Source: Acinetobacter gyllenbergii CIP 110306 = MTCC 11365 (GTDB taxonomy: Bacteria; Pseudomonadota; Gammaproteobacteria; Pseudomonadales; Moraxellaceae). Taken from it: DNA of 64,000 nt. The stretch lies in assembly GCF_000413855.1 (NCBI RefSeq), contig NZ_ATGG01000006.1, positions 157,000 to 220,999 of the forward strand. The letters run 5' to 3'. The notes beneath the pieces were generated by a model that was not told the DNA's origin, made no database searches, and saw only the letters and a list, made by a program, of their open reading frames with translations. Shown one piece after another: positions 18,357-28,006 of the stretch (positions are counted from its first letter, which is position 1; every line of letters starts with the position of its first letter). The position numbers were made by a program, and so were the translations under genes.

Positions 18357-19085
18357 ATGAAGTCGCATTTAAGAGTACATTATTTTCAGCATATTGCTGG
18401 TGAAGGTTTTGGCAGTTGCTATGATTATTTGAAAGCACACAAAGCAAAAATTACCGCAACGGAGTTTTTTGCCTTGCCTGTTGATTTACCTTTGGAATTA
18501 GAAGCCCTACCACGTGTAGATGAGGTTGATCTACTGATCATTATGGGGGGCACCATGAGTGTCAATGATGAGGCAAATTATCCTTGGTTAAGGCTGGAAA
18601 AAAGATGGTTACGCCGTTATCTGGCTGCTGGAAAACCTGCGATTGGTCTATGTTTAGGTGGACAGTTGATTGCCAATGCCTTGGGGGCTGCTGTGAGTCG
18701 CAATCAGTATCAGGAGTTGGGGTGGATGGATGTTGGGCGTGCTTCGCATGTACCCGAAGAGTATTTTCAGATCCCAGAGCAGTTAAATATTTTACAATGG
18801 CATAGTGAGACCTTTGAAATCCCGAAAGGTGGGATTCGTTTGGCTGAGAATAAGGTATGTCGGAATCAGATGTATCAAATTGGACGTAATGTTTTAGGAT
18901 TTCAATTTCATCCTGAAATGACACCGCATGCACTAGCCCTGCTGATTGAAAATGAAGAGGATATGGCAGTATTCAAGGGAGAGTACGTCCAGCCGATGTC
19001 CGAATTAAAAAGAACCTTAAAGAGTAAATTTGAACAAGGAAATCGTTTGCTCAATCAGGCAATTGATTATGTGGTGAGCGCTTAG
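18357..19085 (+). CDS. Class I glutamine amidotransferase (GMP synthase-like)
   Basis: This stand-alone class I amidotransferase domain has 242 residues. The catalytic triad is intact: Cys99 in GLCLGGQL, His185 and Glu187 in FQFHPEMT. The oxyanion strand IMGGTMSVND is also present. Proteins of this type annotated as GMP synthase-like hydrolyse glutamine or gamma-glutamyl substrates, and the acceptor is unknown. It is not the GuaA synthase, as it lacks the ATP-pyrophosphatase domain. It lies directly before the S10 promoter and has no evident terminator, so some read-through into the ribosomal cluster is possible. Confidence 0.85.
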   Translation: MKSHLRVHYFQHIAGEGFGSCYDYLKAHKAKITATEFFALPVDLPLELEALPRVDEVDLLIIMGGTMSVNDEANYPWLRLEKRWLRRYLAAGKPAIGLCLGGQLIANALGAAVSRNQYQELGWMDVGRASHVPEEYFQIPEQLNILQWHSETFEIPKGGIRLAENKVCRNQMYQIGRNVLGFQFHPEMTPHALALLIENEEDMAVFKGEYVQPMSELKRTLKSKFEQGNRLLNQAIDYVVSA

Positions 19086-19120
19086 TAAACAGGAATTTTA
19101 TTAAAAAAAGAAAAGAAGAA

Positions 19121-19149
19121 TTGCATAAGACTTAAACAATCGTTATAAT
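19121..19149 (+). promoter_or_regulatory. Sigma-70 promoter of the S10 ribosomal cluster
   Basis: TTGCAT (19121-19126) and a consensus TATAAT (19144-19149) are separated by exactly 17 nt. Predicted initiation is near 19156, giving a leader of about 158 nt before rpsJ. This is the strongest promoter match I found in the window. Confidence 0.9.
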
Positions 19150-19155
19150 GGGCGA

Positions 19156-19313
19156 CCCTCAAATGGAGGGCGTTCACTACGAAGAAAGTAGTCAACGCAT
19201 TACAGTCGTGGCATCGATCACGACCATAGTGATTTTCACTGCCCTTGACACTTACCAAAAGGTGAGGTGCGTCATGGGTGATTCTTTATATATTTGGCTT
19301 GGAGTTTACTGGT
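19156..19313 (+). promoter_or_regulatory. Structured 5' leader of the S10 operon
   Basis: The leader can form several local hairpins: CCCTC/GAGGG near 19155-19170, GTCGTG/CACGAC (19205-19210 with 19219-19224), AGTGA/TCACT near 19227-19239, and CTTACC/GGTGAG with an AAAA loop (19251-19266). E. coli controls this operon by L4 binding to the leader; whether these elements act in the same way is not known. The last hairpin sequesters the Shine-Dalgarno of a 15-codon ORF at 19274. Confidence 0.5.
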
Positions 19314-19321
19314 ATGTCTAA
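19274..19321 (+). CDS. Candidate 15-residue leader peptide overlapping rpsJ
   Basis: An ATG at 19274 opens [15 protein letters not shown] and stops with TAA at 19319-19321, inside the first codons of rpsJ (ATG 19314). GGTGAGG at 19261-19267 gives a plausible ribosome site with 6-nt spacing and lies in the 3' arm of a hairpin. Five of the last ten residues are aromatic. Translation through it would overlap the rpsJ start, allowing coupling. There is no homology evidence; it could be a chance frame. Confidence 0.3.
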   Translation: MGDSLYIWLGVYWYV

Positions 19322-19625
19322 CCAGAGAATTCGTATCCGTTTGAAGTCTTTTGATCATCGTCTGATTGATCAATCTGCTCAAGAGATCGTAGAAACCGCT
19401 AAGCGTACTGGCGCACAAGTGTGTGGTCCAATCCCGATGCCTACTCGCATCGAACGCTTCAACGTTCTTACTTCACCACACGTCAACAAAGACGCTCGTG
19501 ACCAGTATGAAATCCGCACTTATAAACGTTTGATCGACATCGTTCAACCAACAGATAAAACTGTTGATGCATTGATGAAGTTAGATCTTGCTGCTGGTGT
19601 AGATGTTCAGATCGCTTTGGGTTAA
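19314..19625 (+). CDS. rpsJ: 30S ribosomal protein S10
   Basis: First gene of the S10 cluster, 103 residues as in E. coli; S10 also acts as NusE in antitermination. [19 protein letters not shown] and the conserved [27 protein letters not shown] loop region are diagnostic. The start at 19314 is fixed by family length and by GGAG at 19301-19304; an in-frame upstream ATG at 19278 is not credible. A 63-nt AT-rich gap with an imperfect hairpin (TTAATTAGCTTA against TAAGTTAATTA) separates it from rplC. Confidence 0.98.
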
Positions 19626-19688
19626 GGCTTTCGGTTAATTAGCTTAATTTATAAGTTAATTAGGCCGCTTTATTAGAGGTTTATGCAC

Positions 19689-20327
19689 ATGGCTATTGGT
19701 TTAGTCGGTCGCAAATGTGGTATGACTCGCGTCTTTACAGATGCTGGTGTATCTGTACCTGTTACAGTTATCGAAGTCGATCCAAACCGCATTACGCAAA
19801 TCAAAACACTTGAAACTGATGGTTATCAAGCAATTCAAGTAACTACTGGTGAACGTCGCGAATCGCGCGTAACTAACGCTCAGAAAGGTCACTTCGCGAA
19901 AGCGGGTGTTGCTGCTGGTCGTTTAGTTAAAGAGTTCCGTGTTACTGAAGCTGAGCTTGAAGGCCGTGAAGTTGGTGCTTCTATCGGTGTTGATTTGTTC
20001 ACAGTTGGTCAAATTGTTGACGTAACTGGTCAATCAAAAGGTAAAGGCTTCCAAGGTGGTGTTAAGCGTTGGAATTTCCGTACGCAAGATGCTACTCATG
20101 GTAACTCTGTATCTCACCGTGTATTAGGTTCTACAGGTCAAAACCAGACTCCTGGTCGCGTGTTCAAAGGCAAGAAAATGGCTGGTCACTTAGGTGACGA
20201 ACGCGTAACAGTTCAAGGTCTTGAAATCGTATCTATTGACGCTGAACGTTCTGTTTTAGTTGTTAAGGGTGCTATTCCTGGTTCAACTGGCGGTGACGTT
20301 ATCGTACGTCCTACCATCAAGGCCTGA
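19689..20327 (+). CDS. rplC: 50S ribosomal protein L3
   Basis: L3 binds early to 23S rRNA and reaches the peptidyl transferase centre. The start is [16 protein letters not shown], 212 residues. I use the ATG at 19689 because AGAGG at 19675-19679 has proper spacing to it; the ATG at 19683 would be only 3 nt away. The loop [18 protein letters not shown] contains the Gln that is methylated in E. coli L3. Confidence 0.98.
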   Translation: MAIGLVGRKCGMTRVFTDAGVSVPVTVIEVDPNRITQIKTLETDGYQAIQVTTGERRESRVTNAQKGHFAKAGVAAGRLVKEFRVTEAELEGREVGASIGVDLFTVGQIVDVTGQSKGKGFQGGVKRWNFRTQDATHGNSVSHRVLGSTGQNQTPGRVFKGKKMAGHLGDERVTVQGLEIVSIDAERSVLVVKGAIPGSTGGDVIVRPTIKA

Positions 20328-20338
20328 GGGGAAATACT

Positions 20339-20941
20339 GTGAATTTAAAAACTGTTTCCGGCTCTGCTGTTGAATTGTCTGAAGTTGCTTTCGGACGTGA
20401 ATTTAACGAAGCTCTTGTACACCAAGTTGTTACAGCTTACTTAGCTGGTGGTCGTCAAGGTACTCGTGCTCACAAATCACGTGCAGATGTTTCTGGCGGT
20501 GGTAAAAAGCCATTCCGTCAAAAAGGTACTGGTCGCGCTCGTGCGGGTTCTATTCGTAGCCCGATCTGGGTTGGTGGTGGTAAAACTTTTGCTGCTCGTC
20601 CACAAGATTGGTCTCAAAAAGTAAACCGTAAGATGTATCGCGGTGCAATGCAATGTATCTTAGCTGAACTTGTTCGCCAAGATCGTCTTGTATTAGTTGA
20701 AGAGTTTGCTGTTGCAGCTCCAAAAACTAAAGACTTGCTTGCAAAACTTACAGACTTGAATGCAACTCGCGCATTGATCATTACAGATGCTGTAGATGAG
20801 AACTTGTATCTCGCAGCTCGCAACCTTCCACACGTTGATGTGGTTGATGCTACTGCTATTGATCCTGTTAGCTTGATCGCATTTGATAAAGTTGTAATGT
20901 CTGTAGCTGCTGCTAAGAAAATTGAGGTAGAACTCGGATGA
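20339..20941 (+). CDS. rplD: 50S ribosomal protein L4
   Basis: This L4 of 200 residues starts at a GTG codon. [26 protein letters not shown] and the Arg/Gly-rich exit-tunnel loop ([19 protein letters not shown]) are typical. In E. coli free L4 represses this operon at both transcription and translation, making it the candidate regulator of the leader at 19156. Its TGA overlaps the rplW ATG (ATGA), which implies translational coupling. Confidence 0.98.
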   Translation: MNLKTVSGSAVELSEVAFGREFNEALVHQVVTAYLAGGRQGTRAHKSRADVSGGGKKPFRQKGTGRARAGSIRSPIWVGGGKTFAARPQDWSQKVNRKMYRGAMQCILAELVRQDRLVLVEEFAVAAPKTKDLLAKLTDLNATRALIITDAVDENLYLAARNLPHVDVVDATAIDPVSLIAFDKVVMSVAAAKKIEVELG

Positions 20942-21258
20942 ACAACGAACGTATCTATCAAGTCCTATTAGGACCAGTATTCTCAGAAAAAGCACAAGTT
21001 TTAGGTGATACTGCTGGTGTTCAAGTGTTCAAAGTTGCATTAAATGCAAACAAACTTGAAATCAAAAAGGCAGTTGAGCAACTCTTCGGTGTTGAAGTTG
21101 TAAAAATCAATACAACGATCACTAAAGGTAAAACAAAACGCTTTGGTAAAACATTAGGACGTCGTTCTGATGTGAAAAAAGCATACGTCACCCTGAAAGC
21201 TGGCCAAGATGTAGAAATGGCTGACTTGGGCGATACCGCTGAAAACGCAGCGGAATAA
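20938..21258 (+). CDS. rplW: 50S ribosomal protein L23
   Basis: L23 lies at the tunnel exit and is the docking site for trigger factor and SRP. 106 residues with the conserved [11 protein letters not shown] start, and [22 protein letters not shown]. It overlaps rplD by 4 nt. Confidence 0.98.
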   Translation: MNNERIYQVLLGPVFSEKAQVLGDTAGVQVFKVALNANKLEIKKAVEQLFGVEVVKINTTITKGKTKRFGKTLGRRSDVKKAYVTLKAGQDVEMADLGDTAENAAE

Positions 21259-21269
21259 GGACGAGAATT

Positions 21270-22094
21270 ATGCCAATTCAAAAATGTAAGCCAACGTCTC
21301 CAGGACGTCGCTTTGTAGAGAAAGTGGTTCATGACCATCTTCACAAAGGCGCGCCTTATGCACCGTTGGTAGAAGCTAAAAAACGTACTGGTGGTCGTAA
21401 TAACAATGGTCACATCACTACACGTCACGTGGGTGGTGGTCATAAGCAAAACTACCGTATTGTTGACTTTAAACGTAACAAAGATGGTATTCCAGCGACT
21501 GTAGAGCGCATCGAATACGATCCTAACCGTACAGCTCATATTGCTTTATTGAAATATGCTGACGGTGAACGTCGTTACATCATTGCACCTAAAGGCTTAC
21601 GCGCTGGTGATAAAGTTCAATCTGGTAACGATGCTCCAATTCGTCCAGGTAACTGCTTGCCACTTCGCAACATGCCAATCGGTTCTACCCTTCATAACCT
21701 TGAACTTAAAATCGGTAAAGGTGCTCAATTAGCACGTTCTGCTGGTACTTCAGTTCAGTTATTGGGTCGTGATGGTTCTTACGCTATCGTTCGTTTACGT
21801 TCTGGTGAAATGCGTAAAGTCCATGTTGAATGTCGCGCTGTAATTGGTGAAGTTTCTAACCAAGAAAGCAACCTTCGTTCATTGGGTAAAGCTGGTGCTG
21901 CGCGCTGGCGTGGTGTTCGTCCTACCGTTCGTGGTATGGCGATGAACCCAGTAGATCACCCGCATGGTGGTGGTGAAGGGCGTAGCAAAGGTATTCAACC
22001 TGTAAGCCCATGGGGTCAAAAAGCTAAAGGGTACAAGACACGTACCAATAAGCGTACGACTAAGATGATTATTCGCGACCGTCGCGTCAAGTAA
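21270..22094 (+). CDS. rplB: 50S ribosomal protein L2
   Basis: L2 (274 residues) is needed for subunit association and peptidyl transfer. The C-terminal [16 protein letters not shown] segment contains the conserved His of the family. [28 protein letters not shown] is typical of the N-terminal domain. Confidence 0.98.
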   Translation: MPIQKCKPTSPGRRFVEKVVHDHLHKGAPYAPLVEAKKRTGGRNNNGHITTRHVGGGHKQNYRIVDFKRNKDGIPATVERIEYDPNRTAHIALLKYADGERRYIIAPKGLRAGDKVQSGNDAPIRPGNCLPLRNMPIGSTLHNLELKIGKGAQLARSAGTSVQLLGRDGSYAIVRLRSGEMRKVHVECRAVIGEVSNQESNLRSLGKAGAARWRGVRPTVRGMAMNPVDHPHGGGEGRSKGIQPVSPWGQKAKGYKTRTNKRTTKMIIRDRRVK

Positions 22095-22107
22095 GGGAAT
22101 CTGAATA

Positions 22108-22383
22108 ATGCCTCGTTCATTAAAAAAAGGTCCATTCGTCGACGCGCATTTGTTCGCTAAGGTTGAAGCTGCGATTGCTGCTAACAACCGTAAGCCGATC
22201 AAAACATGGTCACGTCGTTCAATGATCCTTCCAGACTTTGTTGGTTTAACAATTTCTGTTCACAATGGCCGTAACCACGTTCCAGTAATTGTTACTGAAC
22301 ACATGGTTGGTCATAAATTGGGTGAATTCGCGCCAACTCGTACCTATCGTGGTCACGGTGTTGATAAGAAGTCTAAACGTTAA
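22108..22383 (+). CDS. rpsS: 30S ribosomal protein S19
   Basis: S19 (91 residues) is in the 30S head and contacts S13. It starts [16 protein letters not shown], the family signature, and contains [22 protein letters not shown]. The upstream ribosome-binding site is weak, so coupling to rplB is likely. Confidence 0.98.
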   Translation: MPRSLKKGPFVDAHLFAKVEAAIAANNRKPIKTWSRRSMILPDFVGLTISVHNGRNHVPVIVTEHMVGHKLGEFAPTRTYRGHGVDKKSKR

Positions 22384-22391
22384 TAGGTGCT

Positions 22392-22724
22392 ATGATGGAA
22401 GTAACTGCTAAATTACGCGGTGCCGCTATCTCGGCACAAAAAGCACGTTTAGTTGCTGATTTGATCCGTGGTAAGTCGGTTGCACGTGCGATAGACATTT
22501 TAAACTTCAGCAACAAGAAAGCAGCTGTGCTTGTTAAAAAAGCACTTGAATCTGCAATCGCGAATGCTGAACACAACAACAGCTTAGATGTTGATGACCT
22601 TAAAGTAACTACGATTTACGTTGATGAAGGCATGAGCCTTAAACGTATCATGCCACGTGCTAAAGGCCGTGCAGATCGTATTACTAAGCGTACTTGTCAC
22701 ATCACCGTTAAGGTAGGGGTTTGA
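22392..22724 (+). CDS. rplV: 50S ribosomal protein L22
   Basis: L22 (109-110 residues) lines the exit tunnel; the hairpin [24 protein letters not shown] is the macrolide-relevant loop. Two ATG codons are adjacent (22392 and 22395). AGGTG at 22385-22389 is spaced better for the second, while the first matches annotation of related proteins as I recall it. Confidence 0.97.
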   Translation: MMEVTAKLRGAAISAQKARLVADLIRGKSVARAIDILNFSNKKAAVLVKKALESAIANAEHNNSLDVDDLKVTTIYVDEGMSLKRIMPRAKGRADRITKRTCHITVKVGV

Positions 22725-22725
22725 T

Positions 22726-23478
22726 ATGGGTCAGAAGGTTCATCCAATCGGTATCCGCCTAGGTGTTGTGAAACGCCATAACGCTAACTGGTATGCGAGT
22801 CCGAAACAATACGCTGAATACTTGCTTAAAGATCTTCAAGTTCGTGAGTTTTTAATCAAAAAACTTAAAAACGCGATGATCAGCAATATTCTTATCGAAC
22901 GTCCTACAGGCGCTGCTAAAGTAACAATTAGCACTGCTCGTCCTGGTATCGTTATCGGTAAAAAAGGCGAAGATATTGAGAAATTACAGCGCGAACTCAC
23001 CAACATTATGGGTGTTCCAGCTCAAGTTAGCATCAATGAAATTGATCGCCCTGACTTGGACGCACGTTTAGTTGCTGAAGCAATTGCTTCTCAATTAGAA
23101 AAGCGTGTTATGTTCCGTCGTGCTATGAAGCGTGCGGTTCAAAACACAATGCGTGCTGGCGCTAAAGGTATCAAAGTTGAAGTTTCTGGCCGTTTAGGTG
23201 GTGCAGAGATCGCTCGTACTGAGTGGTATCGTGAAGGTCGTGTACCTTTGCATACACTTCGTGCTGACATCGACTATGCTACTATGCGTGCAGAAACAAC
23301 ATACGGTACGATCGGTGTTAAAGTTTGGATTTTCCGTGGCGAGATCTTAGGTGGCATGAAACAAGTCATGAACCCTGCTCCTGCTGAAGAGCGTCCAGCT
23401 AAACGCGGTCGTGGTCGTGGTGAAGGTCAAGAGCGTCGTGGTCGTCGCGGTGACCGTGCTGCTGACAAGGGAGAATAA
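22726..23478 (+). CDS. rpsC: 30S ribosomal protein S3
   Basis: S3 (250 residues) forms part of the mRNA entry site and ribosomal helicase. The KH domain motif [12 protein letters not shown] is clear. The C-terminal tail is unusually basic and repetitive ([24 protein letters not shown]), a lineage extension beyond the E. coli protein of 233 residues. It starts 1 nt after the rplV stop. Confidence 0.98.
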   Translation: MGQKVHPIGIRLGVVKRHNANWYASPKQYAEYLLKDLQVREFLIKKLKNAMISNILIERPTGAAKVTISTARPGIVIGKKGEDIEKLQRELTNIMGVPAQVSINEIDRPDLDARLVAEAIASQLEKRVMFRRAMKRAVQNTMRAGAKGIKVEVSGRLGGAEIARTEWYREGRVPLHTLRADIDYATMRAETTYGTIGVKVWIFRGEILGGMKQVMNPAPAEERPAKRGRGRGEGQERRGRRGDRAADKGE

Positions 23479-23481
23479 TCC

Positions 23482-23895
23482 ATGTTGCAACCTAAACGTA
23501 CCAAATTCCGTAAAGTGCACAAAGGCCGTAACACTGGTCTAGCGCATCGTGGTAGTACAGTATCATTTGGTTCGATTGCAATTAAAGCAACTGAACGTGG
23601 TCGTATGACTGCGCGTCAGATTGAAGCTGCACGTCGTACCATTAGCCGTCGTATCAAACGTGGTGGTAAAATCTTCATCCGCGTATTCCCAGACAAACCA
23701 ATTACCGAAAAACCATTAGAAGTTCGTATGGGTAAAGGTAAGGGTAGCGTGGAATACTGGGTTTGTCAGATCCAGCCAGGTAAGATCCTGTACGAAATTG
23801 AAGGTGTTAGCGATGAGTTAGCGCGTGAAGCTTTTGCTTTAGCTGCTGCTAAACTCCCGTTTAAAACCACTATCGTGACTCGGACGGTGATGTAA
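23482..23895 (+). CDS. rplP: 50S ribosomal protein L16
   Basis: L16 (137 residues) organises the A-site region of the large subunit. The start [17 protein letters not shown] and [26 protein letters not shown] are diagnostic. Its TAA overlaps the ATG of rpmC (TAATG). Confidence 0.98.
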   Translation: MLQPKRTKFRKVHKGRNTGLAHRGSTVSFGSIAIKATERGRMTARQIEAARRTISRRIKRGGKIFIRVFPDKPITEKPLEVRMGKGKGSVEYWVCQIQPGKILYEIEGVSDELAREAFALAAAKLPFKTTIVTRTVM

Positions 23896-24092
23896 TGAAA
23901 ACTAAAGATCTACGTGAAAAGTCGGTAGAAGAGTTGAAAGCTTTGCTTGATGAGCAACAGCTTAACCAATTCCGTCTTCGTATGGCGAAAGCAACTGGTC
24001 AATTAGGCAAATCGCATGAAGTGCAAATTGCTCGTAAGACAATTGCTCGTATTAAGACACTCCTTACCGAAAAACAGGGGAACGGACAATGA
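23895..24092 (+). CDS. rpmC: 50S ribosomal protein L29
   Basis: L29 (65 residues) sits near L23 at the tunnel exit. [37 protein letters not shown] is the family helix-hairpin. It overlaps rplP by 1 nt and rpsQ by 4 nt. Confidence 0.98.
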   Translation: MKTKDLREKSVEELKALLDEQQLNQFRLRMAKATGQLGKSHEVQIARKTIARIKTLLTEKQGNGQ

Positions 24093-24346
24093 GTGAAAAA
24101 ACAGTCCGCACGTTAACCGGCAAAGTCGTAAGCGACAAAATGGACAAGTCTATTGTTGTGCTTATTGAACGCCGCGTTCAACACCCGTTGTATGGCAAAT
24201 CAATCCGCCGTTCAACTAAATTACACGCTCATGATGAGAACAATGTTGCTAAATTAGGCGACTTGGTAACCATCAAAGAAAGCCGCCCAATTTCTAAAAC
24301 TAAAGCTTGGACTTTAGTGGAAGTAGTTGAAGCTGCTGCTGAGTAA
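24089..24346 (+). CDS. rpsQ: 30S ribosomal protein S17
   Basis: S17 (85 residues), an OB-fold primary 16S rRNA binder. It contains the family motifs [22 protein letters not shown] and [19 protein letters not shown]. This is the last gene of the classical S10 operon; a 92-nt gap with a long hairpin follows. Confidence 0.98.
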   Translation: MSEKTVRTLTGKVVSDKMDKSIVVLIERRVQHPLYGKSIRRSTKLHAHDENNVAKLGDLVTIKESRPISKTKAWTLVEVVEAAAE

Positions 24347-24361
24347 TTAGACGTTCTTGTT

Positions 24362-24419
24362 GCATCATCGGACAATTTCGAGTACTCTTTGAGCCTTTCG
24401 AAATTGTGACCGGTGATGC
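24362..24419 (+). ncRNA. Long imperfect stem-loop at the S10/spc junction
   Basis: GCATCATCGG-ACAATTTCG (24362-24380) pairs with CGAAATTGTGACCGGTGATGC (24399-24419): 19 base pairs with a 2-nt bulge and one G-U, with an 18-nt loop. It fills most of the gap between rpsQ and rplN, and the strand after it (TCGGTTTTGG) is a poor U-tract. It could be an RNase III processing site, an attenuator or a protein-binding site. It is a cis-structure, not an independent RNA gene as far as can be seen. Confidence 0.55.
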
Positions 24420-24438
24420 TCGGTTTTGGAGTAGGGCA

Positions 24439-24807
24439 ATGATTCAAACCGAAAGTATGCTCGACGTAGCAGACAACAGTGGTGCACGCCGCGTACAATG
24501 TATTAAAGTACTTGGTGGTTCACACCGTCGTTATGCTTCAGTTGGCGATATTATTAAAGTTACTGTAAAAGAAGCAATTCCACGCGCACGTGTTAAAAAA
24601 GGTGACGTGATGAATGCTGTAGTTGTTCGTACAAAATTCGGCATCCGTCGTCCAGACGGTTCAGTTATTCGTTTCGACGATAACGCAGCTGTTATTTTGA
24701 ACAACAACAAAGCTCCGATTGCGACTCGTATCTTCGGACCAGTGACTCGTGAACTTCGTACTGAACAGTTCATGAAAATCATTTCATTGGCTCCTGAAGT
24801 TCTATAA
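24439..24807 (+). CDS. rplN: 50S ribosomal protein L14
   Basis: First gene of the spc group; L14 (122 residues) forms an intersubunit bridge. [28 protein letters not shown] is the family start. I place the start at 24439 after GGAGTAGGG; the in-frame ATG at 24406 is inside the junction hairpin and adds non-family residues. Confidence 0.98.
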   Translation: MIQTESMLDVADNSGARRVQCIKVLGGSHRRYASVGDIIKVTVKEAIPRARVKKGDVMNAVVVRTKFGIRRPDGSVIRFDDNAAVILNNNKAPIATRIFGPVTRELRTEQFMKIISLAPEVL

Positions 24808-24816
24808 GAGGCAATC

Positions 24817-25134
24817 ATGGCTAAGATTAAAAAAGGCGATCAAGTAATTGTGATCGCAGGTAAAGAAAAAGGCAAACAAGGTATCGTTTTGTCTGTTTCT
24901 GAAGATCGAGTTAAGGTCGAAGGCCTTAACTTAGTGAAGAAGCATCAAAAGCCAAACCGTGTAACTGGCGCTGAAGGCGGTATCGTTACTCAAGAGGCTA
25001 CGCTTCATATTTCAAACGTGGCAATTTTTAATGCTACAACCCAAAAGGCTGACCGTATTGGTTACCAAGTGATTGATGGCGCGAAAACTCGTGTTTATAA
25101 ATCAAATGGTGAATCAGTGGCGGTAGCGAAGTAA
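24817..25134 (+). CDS. rplX: 50S ribosomal protein L24
   Basis: L24 (105 residues) is an assembly initiator. The KOW motif [20 protein letters not shown] is at the N-terminus. AGAGG precedes the ATG. Confidence 0.98.
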   Translation: MAKIKKGDQVIVIAGKEKGKQGIVLSVSEDRVKVEGLNLVKKHQKPNRVTGAEGGIVTQEATLHISNVAIFNATTQKADRIGYQVIDGAKTRVYKSNGESVAVAK

Positions 25135-25149
25135 TAGGTTGAATAGGCA

Positions 25150-25686
25150 ATGGCCAGACTTAAAGCACGTTACAACGACGAACTTAAAGCAAAGTTACAA
25201 GAAGAACTTGGCGTTAAGAATGTGATGGATATTCCTCGCATCACAAAAATCACTCTTAACATGGGTGTAGGCGCAGCTGCAACTGATAAGAAATTATTAG
25301 ATGGCGCTGTTGCTGATATGCAACTCATTGCTGGTCAAAAACCAGTTGTGACACTTGCTCGTAAATCAATCGCTGGTTTCAAAATCCGTGATGGTTGGCC
25401 GATTGGTTGTAAAGTTACTTTACGCGGCGACCAAATGTACGAATTCTTGGATCGTTTGATCTCGATCGCAATCCCTCGTATCCGTGACTTCCGTGGTTTC
25501 TCTGCGAAATCATTTGATGGTCGTGGTAACTACTCTATGGGTTTAAAAGAGCAAATCGTTTTCCCTGAAATCGATTTTGACAAGATTGATCGTATCCGTG
25601 GTTTAGACATCACGATTACGACAACTGCTCGTAGCGATGACGAAGGCCGTGCGCTTATGCGTGCATTCGGCTTCCCGTTCAAATAA
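25150..25686 (+). CDS. rplE: 50S ribosomal protein L5
   Basis: L5 (178 residues) binds 5S rRNA and contacts the 30S head. [28 protein letters not shown] and [24 protein letters not shown] are conserved family blocks. Confidence 0.98.
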   Translation: MARLKARYNDELKAKLQEELGVKNVMDIPRITKITLNMGVGAAATDKKLLDGAVADMQLIAGQKPVVTLARKSIAGFKIRDGWPIGCKVTLRGDQMYEFLDRLISIAIPRIRDFRGFSAKSFDGRGNYSMGLKEQIVFPEIDFDKIDRIRGLDITITTTARSDDEGRALMRAFGFPFK

Positions 25687-25695
25687 GAGGTCGAT

Positions 25696-26001
25696 ATGGC
25701 TAAGAAAGGTATGATTAATCGCGAATTGAAACGCGAAAAGACAGTTGCTAAATACGCTGCAAAACGTGCTGAATTAAAAGCAACGATTGCAAATGTAAAC
25801 GCAAGTGACGAAGAACGTTTCGAAGCGACATTAAAGTTACAGGCATTGCCACGTAACGCATCTCCAGTACGTCTTCGTAACCGTTGTGGTTTAACTGGTC
25901 GTCCTCATGGTTACTTCCGTAAGTTCGGTTTAAGCCGTAACAAATTACGTGACACAGTAATGCAGGGTGATGTACCAGGCGTTGTTAAGGCAAGCTGGTA
26001 A
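25696..26001 (+). CDS. rpsN: 30S ribosomal protein S14, zinc-independent form
   Basis: S14 (101 residues) is the long C-minus type: the conserved [26 protein letters not shown] block lacks the CxxC pairs of the zinc-binding form. It completes the 30S head near S3 and S10. Confidence 0.98.
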   Translation: MAKKGMINRELKREKTVAKYAAKRAELKATIANVNASDEERFEATLKLQALPRNASPVRLRNRCGLTGRPHGYFRKFGLSRNKLRDTVMQGDVPGVVKASW

Positions 26002-26012
26002 GGAGCGACTAA

Positions 26013-26408
26013 ATGAGTATGCAAGATACCGTTGCCGACATGTTAACACGTGTTCGTAACGCACAAATGGCGAAGAAACAAACTGTTTCTATGCCTTCTT
26101 CTAAGTTGAAAGTTGCAATTGCAAACGTACTTCAACAAGAAGGTTATATTTCAGATGTAGCAGTTGCTCAAGAAGAGACAAAAGCTACTCTGACAATTAC
26201 TTTAAAATATTTCGAAGGCAAGCCTGTTATCGAAACCGTTAAGCGCGTAAGCCGTCCAGGTCTACGTCAATATCGCGGTAAAGATAAAATTCCTAGCGTT
26301 AAGCAAGGTTTAGGTATTGCAATTGTTTCTACAAGCAAAGGCATCATGACTGATCGCGCTGCACGTGCTGCGGGCATCGGTGGTGAAGTTATTGCTTTTG
26401 TTTCTTAA
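26013..26408 (+). CDS. rpsH: 30S ribosomal protein S8
   Basis: S8 (131 residues) is a primary 16S rRNA binder and, in E. coli, the translational repressor of the spc operon through an L5-region hairpin. Start [18 protein letters not shown] and C-terminal [32 protein letters not shown] are diagnostic. Confidence 0.98.
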   Translation: MSMQDTVADMLTRVRNAQMAKKQTVSMPSSKLKVAIANVLQQEGYISDVAVAQEETKATLTITLKYFEGKPVIETVKRVSRPGLRQYRGKDKIPSVKQGLGIAIVSTSKGIMTDRAARAAGIGGEVIAFVS

Positions 26409-26421
26409 TAGGTGATTCCTC

Positions 26422-26955
26422 ATGTCTCGTGTGGCTAAAGCCCCAGTAGCTGTACCTAACGGTGTAACAGTTACTCAGAACGGCCGGCAGGTCGAAGTGA
26501 AAGGCAGCAAAGGTACATTGTCTTTCAACCTGCATGCGCTGGTCGAGCTAAAACAGGAAGAAGGTAAACTTCAACTTGCTCCAGCTAAAGAGTCGAAAGA
26601 CGCTTGGATGCAGGCTGGTACTGCTCGCGCTGTATTGAACAACCTTGTAAAAGGTGTTAGCGAAGGCTTCGAACGTAAGTTACAGCTTGTTGGTGTTGGT
26701 TATAAAGCTGCGGTTAAGGGTACTTCTGTAAACCTTAACCTTGGTTACTCACACCCGATTGACTACGCTTTACCTGAAGGTGTAACAGCGGAAACTCCAA
26801 CTGCTACTGAAATCATTTTGAAATCAGCAAACAAGCAGTTGTTAGGTCAAGTGGCAGCGGAAATCCGTGCATACCGTGCTCCTGAACCATATAAAGGTAA
26901 AGGTGTTCGTTATTCGGATGAAGTTATTCTTCGTAAAGAAGCTAAGAAGAAATAA
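26422..26955 (+). CDS. rplF: 50S ribosomal protein L6
   Basis: L6 (177 residues) binds near the sarcin-ricin loop. The conserved [10 protein letters not shown] segment and [16 protein letters not shown] near the C-terminus are present. Confidence 0.98.
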   Translation: MSRVAKAPVAVPNGVTVTQNGRQVEVKGSKGTLSFNLHALVELKQEEGKLQLAPAKESKDAWMQAGTARAVLNNLVKGVSEGFERKLQLVGVGYKAAVKGTSVNLNLGYSHPIDYALPEGVTAETPTATEIILKSANKQLLGQVAAEIRAYRAPEPYKGKGVRYSDEVILRKEAKKK

Positions 26956-26969
26956 GGCGCGAGGTTCTT

Positions 26970-27320
26970 ATGAACGAAAAGAAACAAACCCGTTTGCGTC
27001 GTGCGAAAAGCACACGCTTGCACATTCGTGCATTGGGTGCGACTCGTTTGTGTGTAAACCGCACGCCGCGTCACATCTATGCGCAAGTTATTTCAGCAGA
27101 TGGTGGCAAAGTTTTAGCGCAAGCTTCAACTTTAGATGCATCTTTGCGTAGTGGTACTACTGGTAACGTGGAAGCGGCTACGAAAGTTGGTGCTTTGATC
27201 GCAGAACGTGCTAAAGCAGCTGGTGTTACCAAAGTTGCATTTGACCGTTCTGGTTTTAAATATCATGGTCGTATCAAAGCCTTGGCTGATGCTGCTCGTG
27301 AAGGCGGCTTGGAGTTCTAA
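26970..27320 (+). CDS. rplR: 50S ribosomal protein L18
   Basis: L18 (116 residues) carries 5S rRNA into the ribosome. An Arg-rich start ([17 protein letters not shown]) and the C-terminal [28 protein letters not shown] are typical. Confidence 0.98.
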   Translation: MNEKKQTRLRRAKSTRLHIRALGATRLCVNRTPRHIYAQVISADGGKVLAQASTLDASLRSGTTGNVEAATKVGALIAERAKAAGVTKVAFDRSGFKYHGRIKALADAAREGGLEF

Positions 27321-27322
27321 TC

Positions 27323-27820
27323 ATGGCGAAAGTTGAACAAAACGAAGGTCTCGTTGAAAAGCTGGTTGCCGTTGATCGTGTAGCCAAGGTTGTTAAAGGT
27401 GGTCGTATCTTCTCTTTCACAGCATTAACTGTTGTGGGCGATGGTAATGGTCGTGTAGGTTTTGGTCGTGGTAAAGCACGTGAAGTTCCAGCTGCTATTT
27501 CTAAAGCACTTGAAGCTGCTCGTCGTAACATGATCACTGTAGACCTTGCTGGTACTACTTTACAACACCCTGTGAATGCTCGTCATGGCGCAAGCCGTGT
27601 ATACATGCAACCTGCTTCAGAAGGTACTGGCGTAATTGCTGGTGGCGCTATGCGTGCTGTTCTTGAAGCTGCAGGTGTACATAACGTACTTGCTAAATGT
27701 TATGGTTCTACAAATGCTGCTAACGTAGTAAACGCAACTTTCAAAGGTTTGCGTGATATGACTTCTCCTGAGAAAGTCGCTGCGAAACGTGGTCTTTCAG
27801 TAGAACAAATTCAAGGGTAA
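27323..27820 (+). CDS. rpsE: 30S ribosomal protein S5
   Basis: S5 (165 residues) is an accuracy (ram) protein at the mRNA entry. [34 protein letters not shown] is the double-stranded-RNA-binding-like N-terminal domain, with the loop where spectinomycin resistance changes occur in E. coli. Confidence 0.98.
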   Translation: MAKVEQNEGLVEKLVAVDRVAKVVKGGRIFSFTALTVVGDGNGRVGFGRGKAREVPAAISKALEAARRNMITVDLAGTTLQHPVNARHGASRVYMQPASEGTGVIAGGAMRAVLEAAGVHNVLAKCYGSTNAANVVNATFKGLRDMTSPEKVAAKRGLSVEQIQG

Positions 27821-27826
27821 TCAATC

Positions 27827-28003
27827 ATGAAAACGATTAAAGTTACCCAGACTAAATCTTCATCGCATCGTTTAAAAAATCATAAACTTTGCCTTCAAGG
27901 TTTAGGTCTGCGTCGTATTGGTCATACTGTAGAAGTGCAAGATACGCCTTCTAACCGTGGTATGGTCAACAAAGTTTACTATATGGTTAGTGTAGAGGAA
28001 TAA
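27827..28003 (+). CDS. rpmD: 50S ribosomal protein L30
   Basis: A 58-residue L30, [20 protein letters not shown], containing the family block [25 protein letters not shown]. Its place between rpsE and rplO is conserved. It starts 6 nt after the rpsE stop. Confidence 0.98.
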   Translation: MKTIKVTQTKSSSHRLKNHKLCLQGLGLRRIGHTVEVQDTPSNRGMVNKVYYMVSVEE

Positions 28004-28006
28004 GCC

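Noticed and set aside
19148..19273. An open frame from ATG 19148 through the S10 leader (57 codons in all)
   Set aside because: Its first ATG overlaps the -10 hexamer and lies upstream of the predicted start site, and the next in-frame ATG (19163) has no ribosome site; only the last 15 codons from 19274 are kept as a candidate.
26867..27151. Plus-strand frame of 94 codons across the rplF/rplR junction
   Set aside because: It overlaps two certain ribosomal genes in another frame and has no ribosome site or family resemblance.
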